From positions 28,452,573 to 28,516,572 of the forward strand of contig OZ024940.1 of NCBI GenBank assembly GCA_964017235.1: 64,000 nucleotides of DNA, read 5' to 3'. The stretch comes from Sabellastarte sp. h YS-2021. Lineage: Eukaryota; Annelida; Polychaeta; Sabellida; Sabellidae. Made by a program: the position numbers and the translations under genes. Of the stretch, positions 8,999-19,167 are shown in pieces (positions within the stretch are counted from its first letter, which is position 1; every line of letters starts with the position of its first letter). The notes beneath the pieces were generated by a model. That model was given only the letters and a program-made list of their open reading frames with translations. It made no database searches and was not told the origin of the DNA.

Positions 8999-11757
8999 TG
9001 TCAAATAATTTATATTATTGCTCTTTTATCATAACATTTCTTTTCTTTGCTGTGTTTGAAGAAACAAAGAGCGAAGCAGCACATTTAAAAAGTTTATCAA
9101 GGTTTTGTTTCAAAGCTCCCAAAATGAGAAACTTGAAATCACAATTCCACAGTCGTCTGTGCACTTTCTTATCAAATTTCGGTACAAATGTGCAGTCGGA
9201 AGCTAGGGGAAAAGGTTTGGCCACTTTTAACAAAACAACGTTTGCGTCTCAGAGAAGGTTTCTTACAACGTGTTTGCAAAGAAAAGTTATCCCAAATGGA
9301 TTTTCACTTAAGTTCAACAGTTCATCGAGTAAAGGTATTCTTCAAAGCTGTTCCTTTAACCTGATGAGAAATGCACTGAAAGATGTAACATGGAAAATTC
9401 AGGAACATTCAAAGAATCTTAAGGCAAGTACTCAAAATCTTCAGGTTTGGTGTACCCATTCCAAGTTTGCCCAGATTTCACATTTTATTCATACATGCAA
9501 CTATGAACTTTATTTTAAACTGGACGAAATCAAATGTAATAAGTTGAAAGATCTTTTGCCCAAATTGGATGAAAAGGATTAGAATTCTATCCGATTTGGA
9601 TAATTCAGAACATTCACTTCTTAGAAAAGGTCTAGGATTTGTTCTAGTTCACAAACAACCAGATCCAGTTCGAAGTCTTGAAGACCTCCATAGATTCCAC
9701 CATAAGGTGAGACTTCATGCTTTTTTCAATAACCTGGATCAGACTATTAACGAAAGAAACCATGCAAGTGATTTACCTGATGATGAAGTCATGAGCTTCA
9801 AGAGACAATCTAGGTCATCATTTACACCTAAAGAAGGTCAGTTTGACGCAGTTGATAGATTCATGTCAAAATGTTGTGATGATTTTTCTCAATCTAATTT
9901 TAAACCACCAAAAAGATCAAATTTGAAAGCAGATGAAGAAGAGGCCCTTCAAAAACTCAGAAAGAGAGAAGACATTGTTATCAAACCTGCTGATAAAGGG
10001 GGAGCTGTAGTTGTGTGGAGAAAGGATCTCTATTGTGACGAAGCCAAGAAGCAATTATCATGTGAACAATTTTATACAAAACTTGATTGTGCCATCACTA
10101 ACCAAATAAGTAAAACAGTAGAAAAAGAACTCAAATCAATCATCTCTAAAGGTGAATTGCCAAAAACAGCATTGAACTTAGTGGTAGACAATCCTAAATG
10201 GAGTAATTTAATTACATGTTGCCCAAGATTCAGAAACTTGGAAACCCTGGTAGACCTGTTGTGTCCTCTTGTTCTTGCCCGACAACTTTGATATCCAAGT
10301 ACCTTAGTGAGTTTTTGAAACCAATAGTTACCAAACTTACCATCTTGTGTGAAAGACACTAATCATGCCTTGAAGATGATGGTAAACTTCCGATTTCAAG
10401 AAGAAAATGCTCTTCTTTTCACCATGGATATAAAGGGACTTTACACTAATATACCCAATGACTATGGTCTTAACACAATGAAATATTTCCTAGAAAAACG
10501 TGAAATTCAGAATCCACCCACCCACACGTTATTAAGACTTGCAGAACTTGTGTTGACACAAAATTGTTTCAGTTTTGATGATGCTTTCTATTCGCAAACA
10601 GGTGGGACAATGATTGGGACTCCATTTGGACCTGAATATTCAAATTTGGCTGTTGGAAAATTTGAATTACACGTTGCTGATAGGTTCAATGGTGCTATGC
10701 CAGAATTTTCTCACAGATATATTGATGATGTAGTTGGTCCAACCTCCATCTTGAGAGTAGATTAATTTATTGATTATGTGTGCAATTTCCATCCAGCTTT
10801 TCACTTTACTTTTGTTGTATCTGAGACAGAAATAGAATTTTTGGATATAAAAATTTCAGTTTCCAGAAAAAATTGTCCACCTCAGTACATTACAAGGCTA
10901 CTGACAGTCATTCATATTTAAGATATGGTTCTTGCCACCCAAAGGCTTGTAAAAATGCTATACCATACTCTCAGTTTTTAAGATTGAGAAGACTGTGTTC
11001 AGAAGAAAACGATTTTGTGTCAAAAGTGAATGAAATGGAAAATTTCTTTCTTGTGAGGGATTATCCCCAAAAAGGAATTGATAAAACAAAAACATAAGTA
11101 ATTGGAATCAATCGAGCTCAAGTTCTTCAAAAAAGACCAAAAGGGGTGAACACTACCTTCAATTCACACAGCCAAATGATAAAAAACATCATAGAAAGAA
11201 ATTTTCACATTTTGCAATTGGATGATGAAGTAGGCTACCTTTTCCAAGAGAAACCTTTAGTTTCATATCGTAGAGACCGAAATGTGAAAGATATGCTTGT
11301 ACACGCAAACATTGGTGTAAATTCTAAAGTCGGCAAAACTCGTAAATGTGTCCGGACAAGATGTTTTACCTGTCCTCATGTTTTTGATGATGTCCACCAA
11401 GTCAGAGGGCCAAAGGGTGTATACTCTCCAAAGGACAACATTAGTTGTATCAGCAAAGATATAATATACTGTATCGAATGTTTGAAATGTGGTAGTCTTT
11501 ACATAGGGGAAACTGAAAGAAGACTAGGGGACAGAATTCGAGAACATTTAAGAGATATAAAGACTAAGCAACCCCAGAAACAGGTATCTGTGCATTTTAA
11601 CTCACAAGGGCATAGTTTGAATGACCTAAAAGTTCAAGTTTTATATCAAAATTTTAGGGACAAGTTTTCCAGAAAGGCAAAAGAAAGCTTTTTGATTCAA
11701 AAATTAGGCACTGTGTTTCCGGATGGGATGAATATAGATGGGGGAATGGAAACTTAA
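8998..11757 (+). pseudogene. PLE-B RT / GIY-YIG, unit B
   Basis: Same gene and same breaks as in unit A: frames 8,998-9,582; 9,569-10,291; 10,349-10,765; 10,873-11,097; 11,098-11,757. Private amino-acid changes are R to H in SEHSLL and E to V in MMVNF. It shares D (LYCDEAKK) with unit C where unit A has N. Palm RYIDDVV and nuclease LYIGETERR are retained. Confidence 0.9.
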
Positions 11758-11888
11758 AGTTTCTTATTATATTTACTTACCTTTTCTTTACATTTTCTTT
11801 CATATGGATATTACATATTCACTCTGTAATCTTTGCATCCTTTGTATTTTGTATTTACATAAGATTTCTTCCATTTGGAACGCTAAAT

Positions 11889-12462
11889 TGTGTCTCTTGA
11901 AAGCCAGAGTCATGGGCAGACTTGTTGGATTTTTCAACATGTAACCGGTTAAACGAACGCTCAGTTGGGCCCGAACCGTCACTGTCAGAATCATGCATAA
12001 TTTGCCCACAGTCTATGTCACTGTCTGATACTGAAGAATCTGAATCTTGGTGAGACATGGTTTGTTTTTGCCCCAACAAGTTCGTTACAAATTCGTTATC
12101 ATCCGACATATGCAATTCAAACTGTACGTGAGATGTATCAGACTTTTGTGAACGCAAATTATATTTTTTCTTCTCCATATAACACAGATCAAAAGACTAA
12201 GATAAATAAAACATATAACTAAAAACAACAATCAGTGGTACACGGAGAAGAAAAAAAGAATAAATTAAAATGTCCTTGAGGTGTTATCCCTTCCAAGTGT
12301 GAGCTGTAAATGGAAGAAGGGTTCAAATTTTTTGGCTAAAGAAGGCGTAGGGAGCCAATCAGAAGCCAGTTTACAACCAGCATGGTCATACATACTAAAT
12401 GCCAGTTTAAGGTACCCTCTCAGGAATGATCTACCTGACACCAAGGTGTCATCCCGCAAATA
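11889..12462 (-). mobile_element. DIRS-type 5' fragment with ORF1 start, unit C
   Basis: ORF1 starts at 12,178 on the minus strand and runs down past the junction at 11,888/11,889 into PLE-B UTR, stopping near 11,855. A variant TERSFNR replaces SGRSFNR. 12,179-12,462 is the leader/terminal region. Confidence 0.8.
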
Positions 12463-12969
12463 AACAAAATTACATCAAAATGACGTTTTAACAAAGCAAA
12501 ACACGTTATTATTACTTAAAACACATATTCAATCATATTTACTCATATTTTTTTTTTACTAATTAAAATTTTTAATTTTTTTGCAATTTTTCACTATGAC
12601 GTCACAAAATCGAAAATTTTAAAATTTTAAAATTTGTTTTAAAAAATCACTATAATGTCAAAAAAATCCAAAATTTCTTAAATTCGCACAATTTTAACAA
12701 TGACAATAAAAATCAATATCCTCAACAAAAGAATTCAAATTAAACAAATTGTAAGAGAGATAACATTTATACTACAATTCCATTGTCCCTGTTCATACCC
12801 AGTGGGTACACACAGCCAAATTTCATAATGAGTTGAAGTGAATAGCTACCTCTCTATGTCTATTCTTGTTCTTGGCATCTCTCAAGTGGTCTCTTATCCT
12901 ATCTCCTAACCTCCTTTCTGTTTCCCCGATATAAATCTCTCCACATCTAATACATTCAATGCAATAAAT

Positions 12970-13183
12970 ATCCATATAAAATAGTAAACAAAGTAAAAAC
13001 AAAGAGCGTATAAAATAAATAAATTTATTTAAGCTTTTTACAAGCTGTTTCTGATGAAGGAGTGAGGCTCCGAAAGCTTAAATAAATTTATTTATTTTAT
13101 ACGCTCTTTGTTTTTACTATGTTTACTATTTTATATGGATATTTAAAAAGAGCCAAGCGGCATAACTTTATAAACTTGGAATA
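12970..13183. mobile_element. 214-bp PLE-A foldback insertion, unit C
   Basis: Third copy, with the TCAATGCAATAAAT flanks preserved. Confidence 0.85.
13051..13075 (+). ncRNA. Hammerhead-ribozyme-like core (PLE-A type)
   Basis: Identical to the core at 920-944. Confidence 0.65.
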
Positions 13184-13762
13184 TCAATGCAATAAATGAC
13201 ATCTTTGGTGATACAAGAAAAACTACCTGACGGAGTAAATTTACCTCTAGGGCCCTCAACTGTGTGTACCTCATTGAAAACAAAGGGACATGTAAGACAA
13301 CGTTTTCTACCAAATGGCAAAGTTATGCCAGACACATCTTTTGAACTGAATCTAGAGTGGACCAGCATGTCTCTTATGTTCCTGTCCCGGTATGAAATCA
13401 GAGGTTTTTGTTGAAACAAATAGCCCACTTCCTCGTCAAGATTTAGCATGTGAAAATTCTTCTCCACAATATCTGTTATTACCTTACTGTGAGAGTTGTA
13501 TGTAAGGGTAAGTATAACCCTATTCATTTCTTCAGCAGGTTCTTTTTGTTTCAAAGCATCAGCTCTACTGATATTAGAAACTCTATCTATGGCCTTAGAA
13601 ACAATATCCTGGGGATAATCTCTCGCTAGAAAGAAATGTTCCATTTCCTTCTCTTTTGCCTTCAAATCCTGCCTAGGAGCTTTAAACGGAGAAATTGTGA
13701 AAATGGAATAGCATTTTTGCATGACTTTGGGTGGGAGGAACCATATTTAAGGTAAGCATTTA

Positions 13763-14006
13763 TAAGCACTCTTGTTTAGACAGCCTCCCTTCGCAAATTT
13801 CTTTTTGTTCATCTGATAAAAATTTTAAATCTTCAACTTAAGCCAGGTCCAAATAATCAACTAAGCTGTGATCCATAGCTTCTTTTGACATTAATTGTTT
13901 ATAAAAATTCCGGACATGTTTTAAAATTTCCTTCTGCTTATTAACTAAAATTCCATCCACTAGCAATTTATCTAAAGTACGTTTTTCTGCTCTTTTTTGT
14001 TTCTTT
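13763..14006 (-). pseudogene. L1-like LINE linker fragment, unit C
   Basis: Copy of 1,632-1,875. Confidence 0.65.
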
Positions 14007-14274
14007 ATTTAAGAAAAATCTTCACAATATATTCAAAATTCAAATAATTATTTGAAACTATCAAAATATATCGCTCCTCACTTCAATATCGTGCTGAAGC
14101 TGCTCTCAGATACTTTTCATTTTCGTGTAATTTATTTTCCGATATGTACAGTGTAATATGTAATGCCAGACACTTCTTTTGAACTGAATCTAGAGTGGAC
14201 CAGCATGTCTCTTATGTTAAATAATAAACAAAGTAAAAACAAAGAGCATATCAAATAAATAGATTTATTTGAGC

Positions 14275-14299
14275 TTTCGGAGCTTCACTCCTTCATCAG
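14275..14299 (-). ncRNA. Hammerhead-ribozyme-like core
   Basis: Minus-strand core identical to 2,144-2,168. Confidence 0.65.
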
Positions 14300-14360
14300 A
14301 AATAGCTTACAATTGTTTAAATTTAAATTGCTTTCAAATTTAAACAATTGTAAGCTATTT

Positions 14361-14385
14361 CTGATGAAGGAGTGAAGCTCCGAAA
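14361..14385 (+). ncRNA. Hammerhead-ribozyme-like core
   Basis: Plus-strand core identical to 2,230-2,254. Confidence 0.6.
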
Positions 14386-14434
14386 GCTCAAATCCATTTT
14401 TTATTTTATATGCTCTTTGTTTATTATTTCACAA

Positions 14435-15019
14435 AGAATAAATGAGACAAACTTTCTTCATGCTGTTGACATAAGATACATTTTGGGCTTTCGACAATTT
14501 TTCTAAAGAAATATAAATATTGGTTCACTTGGTAAGATATGATGAACCATTCTATAAGTTACATCTCTGCTTTCCGGAGAAAGCAAAGGATGGTTCATGT
14601 TTCGGAAAGATTTTGAAAAATCAATCTTTGGGAAGATATTTAAGATTCTTGGTGGTTTAACTTTCTCTTGTAAACAGAGAGAATTGAGCCCTTTTTAAAA
14701 GTCATTGACTGAAAGTCAAAGGATTTGTCAAGTTTAGATAAATCTTAAAAGCAGCTAGAGCATTAGCATAGAACACAGGCTTTTCAATTGAATCAAGACC
14801 ACATCTTGAGATAAATATTCTCTCAGATCAAGCTTAAGCCAGTACATGGCAAAATTTTTCCATTTACAATGGCTACCATATAAAAGGTAGGTGAATAAAA
14901 ATATTTTAGCTTTCATTAGATATAAGTAAGGGAAATACCACCACCAGCATAGCTGTTGTATAGCATTTCACATTTGAGACACTGTCTTGTTATTCCACAA
15001 AAAGTGAATTTGAATTGGT
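14435..15019 (-). pseudogene. L1-like LINE ORF2 C-terminal fragment, unit C
   Basis: Copy of 2,304-2,888. Confidence 0.7.
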
Positions 15020-15038
15020 ATTTGAATTGGTTTGTGTT

Positions 15039-15063
15039 CTGAGGAAGGAGTGAGGCTCCGAAA
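15039..15063 (+). ncRNA. Hammerhead-ribozyme-like core (PLE-B type)
   Basis: CTGAGGA core, 6,065 bp downstream of the one at 8,974 and 3,092 bp upstream of the one at 18,131, all in direct orientation. Confidence 0.6.
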
Positions 15064-17822
15064 TGTCAAATAATTTATATTATTGCTCTTTTATCATAAC
15101 ATTTCTTTTCTTTGCTGTGTTTGAAGAAACAAAGAGCGAAGCAGCACATTTAAAAAGTTTATCAAGGTTTTGTTTCAAAGCTCCCAAAATGAGAAACTTG
15201 AAATCACAATTCCACAGTCGTCTGTGCACTTTCTTATCAAATTTCGGTACAAATGTGCAGTCGGAAGCTAGGGGAAAAGGTTTGGCCACTTTTAACAAAA
15301 CAACGTTTGCGTCTCAGAGAAGGTTTCTTACAACGTGTTTGCAAAGAAAAGTTATCCCAAATGGATTTTCACTTAAGTTCAACAGTTCATCGAGTAAAGG
15401 TATTCTTCAAAGCTGTTCCTTTAACCTGATGAGAAATGCACTGAAAGATGTAACATGGAAAATTCAGGAACATTCAAAGAATCTTAAGGCAAGTACTCAA
15501 AATCTTCAGGTTTGGTGTACCCATTCCAAGTTTGCCCAGATTTCACATTTTATTCATACATGCAACTATGAACTTTATTTTAAACTGGACGAAATCAAAT
15601 GTAATAAGTTGAAAGATCTTTTGCCCAAATTGGATGAAAAGGATTAGAATTCTATCCGATTTGGATAATTCAGAACGTTCACTTCTTAGAAAAGGTCTAG
15701 GATTTGTTCTAGTTCACAAACAACCAGATCCAGTTCGAAGTCTTGAAGACCTCCATAGATTCCACCATAAGGTGAGACTTCATGCTTTTTTCAATAACCT
15801 GGATCAGACTATTAACGAAAGAAACCATGCAAGTGATTTACCTGATGATGAAGTCATGAGCTTCAAGAGACAATCTAGGTCATCATTTACACCTAAAGAA
15901 GGTCAGTTTGACGCAGTTGATAGATTCATGTCAAAATGTTGTGATGATTTTTCTCAATCTAATTTTAAACCACCAAAAAGATCAAATTTGAAAGCAGATG
16001 AAGAAGAGGCCCTTCAAAAACTCAGAAAGAGAGAAGACATTGTTATCAAACCTGCTGATAAAGGGGGAGCTGTAGTTGTGTGGAGAAAGGATCTCTATTG
16101 TGACGAAGCCAAGAAGCAATTATCATGTGAACAATTTTATACAAAACTTGATTGTGCCATCACTAACCAAATAAGTAAAACAGTAGAAAAAGAACTCAAA
16201 TCAATCATCTCTAAAGGTGAATTGCCAAAAACAGCATTGAACTTAGTGGTAGACAATCCTAAATGGAGTAATTTAATTACATGTTGCCCAAGATTCAGAA
16301 ACTTGGAAACCCTGGTAGACCTGTTGTGTCCTCTTGTTCTTGCCCGACAACTTTGATATCCAAGTACCTTAGTGAGTTTTTGAAACCAATAGTTACCAAA
16401 CTTACCATCTTGTGTGAAAGACACTAATCATGCCTTGAAGATGATGGAAAACTTCCGATTTCAAGAAGAAAATGCTCTTCTTTTCACCATGGATATAAAG
16501 GGACTTTACACTAATATACCCAATGACTATGGTCTTAACACAATGAAATATTTCCTAGAAAAACGTGAAATTCAGAATCCACCCACCCACACGTTATTAA
16601 GACTTGCAGAACTTGTGTTGACACAAAATTGTTTCAGTTTTGATGATGCTTTCTATTCGCAAACAGGTGGGACAATGATTGGGACTCCATTTGGACCTGA
16701 ATATTCAAATTTGGCTGTTGGAAAATTTGAATTACACGTTGCTGATAGGTTCAATGGTGCTATGCCAGAATTTTCTCACAGATATATTGATGATGTAGTT
16801 GGTCCAACCTCCATCTTGAGAGTAGATTAATTTATTGATTATGTGTGCAATTTCCATCCAGCTTTTCACTTTACTTTTGTTGTATCTGAGACAGAAATAG
16901 AATTTTTGGATATAAAAATTTCAGTTTCCAGAAAAAATTGTCCACCTCAGTACATTACAAGGCTACTGACAGTCATTCATATTTAAGATATGGTTCTTGC
17001 CACCCAAAGGCTTGTAAAAATGCTATACCATACTCTCAGTTTTTAAGATTGAGAAGACTGTGTTCAGAAGAAAACGATTTTGTGTCAAAAGTGAATGAAA
17101 TGGAAAATTTCTTTCTTGTGAGGGATTATCCCCAAAAAGGAATTGATAAAACAAAAACATAAGTAATTGGAATCAATCGAGCTCAAGTTCTTCAAAAAAG
17201 ACCAAAAGGGGTGAACACTACCTTCAATTCACACAGCTAAATGATAAAAAACATCATAGAAAGAAATTTTCACATTTTGCAATTGGATGATAAAGTAGGC
17301 TACCTTTTCCAAGAGAAACCTTTAGTTTCATATCGTAGAGACCGAAATGTGAAAGATATGCTTGTACACGCAAACATTGGTGTAAATTCTAAAGTCGGCA
17401 AAACTCGTAAATGTGTCCGGACAAGATGTTTTACCTGTCCTCATGTTTTTGATGATGTCCACCAAGTCAGAGGGCCAAAGGGTGTATACTCTCCAAAGGA
17501 CAACATTAGTTGTATCAGCAAAGATATAATATACTGTATCGAATGTTTGAAATGTGGTAGTCTTTACATAGGGGAAACTGAAAGAAGACTAGGGGACAGA
17601 ATTCGAGAACATTTAAGAGATATAAAGACTAAGCAACCCCAGAAACAGGTATCTGTGCATTTTAACTCACAAGGGCATAGCTTGAATGACCTAAAAGTTC
17701 AAGTTTTATATCAAAATTTTAGGGACAAGTTTTCCAGAAAGGCAAAAGAAAGCTTCTTGATTCAAAAATTAGGCACTGTGTTTCCGGATGGGATGAATAT
17801 AGATGGGGGAATTGAAACTTAA
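15063..17822 (+). pseudogene. PLE-B RT / GIY-YIG, unit C
   Basis: Frames 15,063-15,647; 15,634-16,356; 16,414-16,830; 16,938-17,162; 17,241-17,822. It carries all unit A/B lesions plus an extra TAA at 17,236-17,238 (CAG CTA AAT context, Q of HSQM lost). Linker reads DDKVGYLF where A and B read DDEVGYLF. Confidence 0.9.
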
Positions 17823-17946
17823 AGTTTCTTATTATATTTACTTACCTTTTCTTTACATTTTCTTTCATATGGATGTTGCATATTCACTCTGTAATCTTTG
17901 CATCCTTTGTATTTACATAAGATTTCTTCCATTTGGAACGCTAAAT

Positions 17947-18437
17947 GAGGTAATTTTTACGTTATAATATGTGGTGACGTTTTTTTGACGTCTTTATGAC
18001 GTTTATACTACATACCGTAATTATCAATTGCTACGTCATAAAAATTTTGTTTATAACGTAGAAAGGATGGAGGGATTGCTTTGTGATGTTTATTTTGTAT
18101 ATTGTTTATGTATTTGAATTGGTTTGTGTTCTGAGGAAGGAGTGAGGCCCCGAAATGTCAAATAAATTTATATTATTTCTCTTTTATAATAATATTTCTT
18201 TTATTTTGTGTGTTTGAAGAAACAAAGACCAAAGCAGCACATTTAAAAGTTTACCAAGGTTTTGTTTTAAAGCTGCCAAAATGAGAAACTTGATATCACA
18301 ATTCCCCAGTCGTCTGTGCACTTTCTTATCAAATTTCGGTACAAATGTGCAGTCGGAAGGTAGGCCAAAAGGATTGGCCACTTTTAACAAAACAAGGTTT
18401 GTGTCTAAGTTATCCCCAATGGATTTTTACTTAAATA
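17947..18437 (+). mobile_element. PLE-B 3' UTR running into the 5' end of a second PLE-B
   Basis: The 3' UTR is rich in TGACGT motifs (17,954-18,062). At 18,131 a hammerhead-like core follows, then the same N-terminal coding start as at 2,932 (SQFPSRLCTFLSNFGT in the plus frame near 18,295-18,345), ending ~18,437 at a PLE-A terminus. This shows PLE-B in head-to-tail tandem with one shared terminal repeat. Confidence 0.75.
18131..18155 (+). ncRNA. Hammerhead-like core (PLE-B), mutated stem II
   Basis: CTGAGGA-A-GGAG-TGAGG-CCCC-GAAA. The T to C change breaks one A-U pair of stem II. Confidence 0.5.
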
Positions 18438-18623
18438 TTCCAAGTTACTAAAGTTATGCTGCTTGGCTCTTTAAATATCCATATAAAATAGTAAACAAAG
18501 TAAATTTGAATGTTCCTGCATTTTCCATGTTACATCTTTCAGTGCATTTCTCATCAGGTTAAAGGAACAGCTTTGAAAAATACCTTTACTTCTCCTCGAT
18601 GAACCGTTGAACTTAAGTAAAAA
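18438..18623. mobile_element. PLE-A terminus plus inverted scrap of PLE-B
   Basis: 18,438-18,514 is the PLE-A end (TTCCAAGTTACTAAAG to GTAAACAAAGTAAA). 18,515-18,623 is the PLE-B N-terminal coding region in inverse orientation (complement of ~3,240-3,350). It is a rearranged junction between two PLE families. Confidence 0.7.
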
Positions 18624-18687
18624 TCCATATAAAATAGTAAACAAAGTAAAAACAAAGAGCATTTCAAATAAACAGATTTATTTGAGC

Positions 18688-18712
18688 TTTCGGAGCTTCA
18701 CTCCTTCATCAG
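18688..18712 (-). ncRNA. Hammerhead-ribozyme-like core (PLE-A type)
   Basis: CTGATGA-A-GGAG-TGAAG-CTCC-GAAA on the minus strand. Confidence 0.65.
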
Positions 18713-18861
18713 AAATGGCTTACAATTGTTTAAATTTGAAAGAAAGCTCTTTTTATATGTAAATGAACAAAATTACATCAAAATGACGTTTTAATAAAGC
18801 AAAACACGACATTATTACTTAAAACACATATTTAGTCACATTTACGTCATGAATTTTAAGA

Positions 18862-18947
18862 TGACGTCACAAAAAAAATTTTTTTTACTATGACGTCACA
18901 AAAATCAAAATTTTTAAATTTTTTTGCAATTTTTCACTATGACGTCA
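18862..18947. promoter_or_regulatory. Cluster of three TGACGTCA palindromes
   Basis: Perfect 8-mers at 18,862, 18,891 and 18,940 in PLE-A 3' sequence. TGACGTCA is the cAMP response element bound by CREB/ATF factors. Function here is inferred from sequence only. Confidence 0.4.
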
Positions 18948-19167
18948 CAAAATCGAAAATTTTCAAATTTTTAAAAATTTTTTTTAAATTCACTATAATG
19001 TCAAAAAAATCCAAAATTTCTTATATAAGAACAATTTGGGCTATGACAATAAAAATTAATATCCTCCACAAAAGAATTTGAATTAAACAAATTGTAAGAG
19101 AGATAACATTTATACTACAATTCCATTGTCCCTGTTCATACCCAGTGGGTACACACAGCCAAATTTG

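Larger units (their letters stand above)
5823..11888. repeat. Tandem array unit B (complete, 6,066 bp)
   Basis: It begins inside DIRS ORF1 (TGTGTCTCTTGAAAG) directly after PLE-B 3' UTR (GGAACGCTAAAT) and ends at the same junction. Private changes include AACATTC (9,610), GGTAAAC (10,382), TATTTTTC/GTATAATT (8,046-8,062) and GCTCAGTTGGG at its end (11,959). The junction has at most one base of homology. Confidence 0.95.
12463..13762 (-). pseudogene. PLE-A 3' half, unit C
   Basis: Third copy of the block at 332-1,631. The longest open stretch is 13,168-13,722 on the minus strand. Confidence 0.85.
14217..14434. repeat. Foldback of two PLE-A termini, unit C
   Basis: Copy of 2,086-2,303. Confidence 0.85.
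11889..17946. repeat. Tandem array unit C (edge unit, 6,058 bp)
   Basis: Last unit. It ends at GGAACGCTAAAT (17,946), where PLE-B 3' UTR continues (GAGGTAATTTTT) instead of jumping to DIRS. Its last ~700 bp differ from units A and B: CAGCTAAATG stop at 17,237, GATAAAG at 17,289, CATAGCTTG, GCTTCTTG, GGGAATTG, and a 7-bp shorter TATTTTG run. Most of these, though not the stop, are shared with the next PLE-B copy at 19.9-20.6 kb. Confidence 0.95.
18624..19167 (-). mobile_element. PLE-A inverted 3' end (terminus, hammerhead, 3' UTR)
   Basis: Starts TCCATATAAAATAGTAAAC, carries a minus-strand hammerhead-like core at 18,688 and three perfect TGACGTCA sites, and ends at CACAGCCAAATTT, the last codons of the PLE-A gene on the minus strand. 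PLE-B sequence follows directly. Confidence 0.8.
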
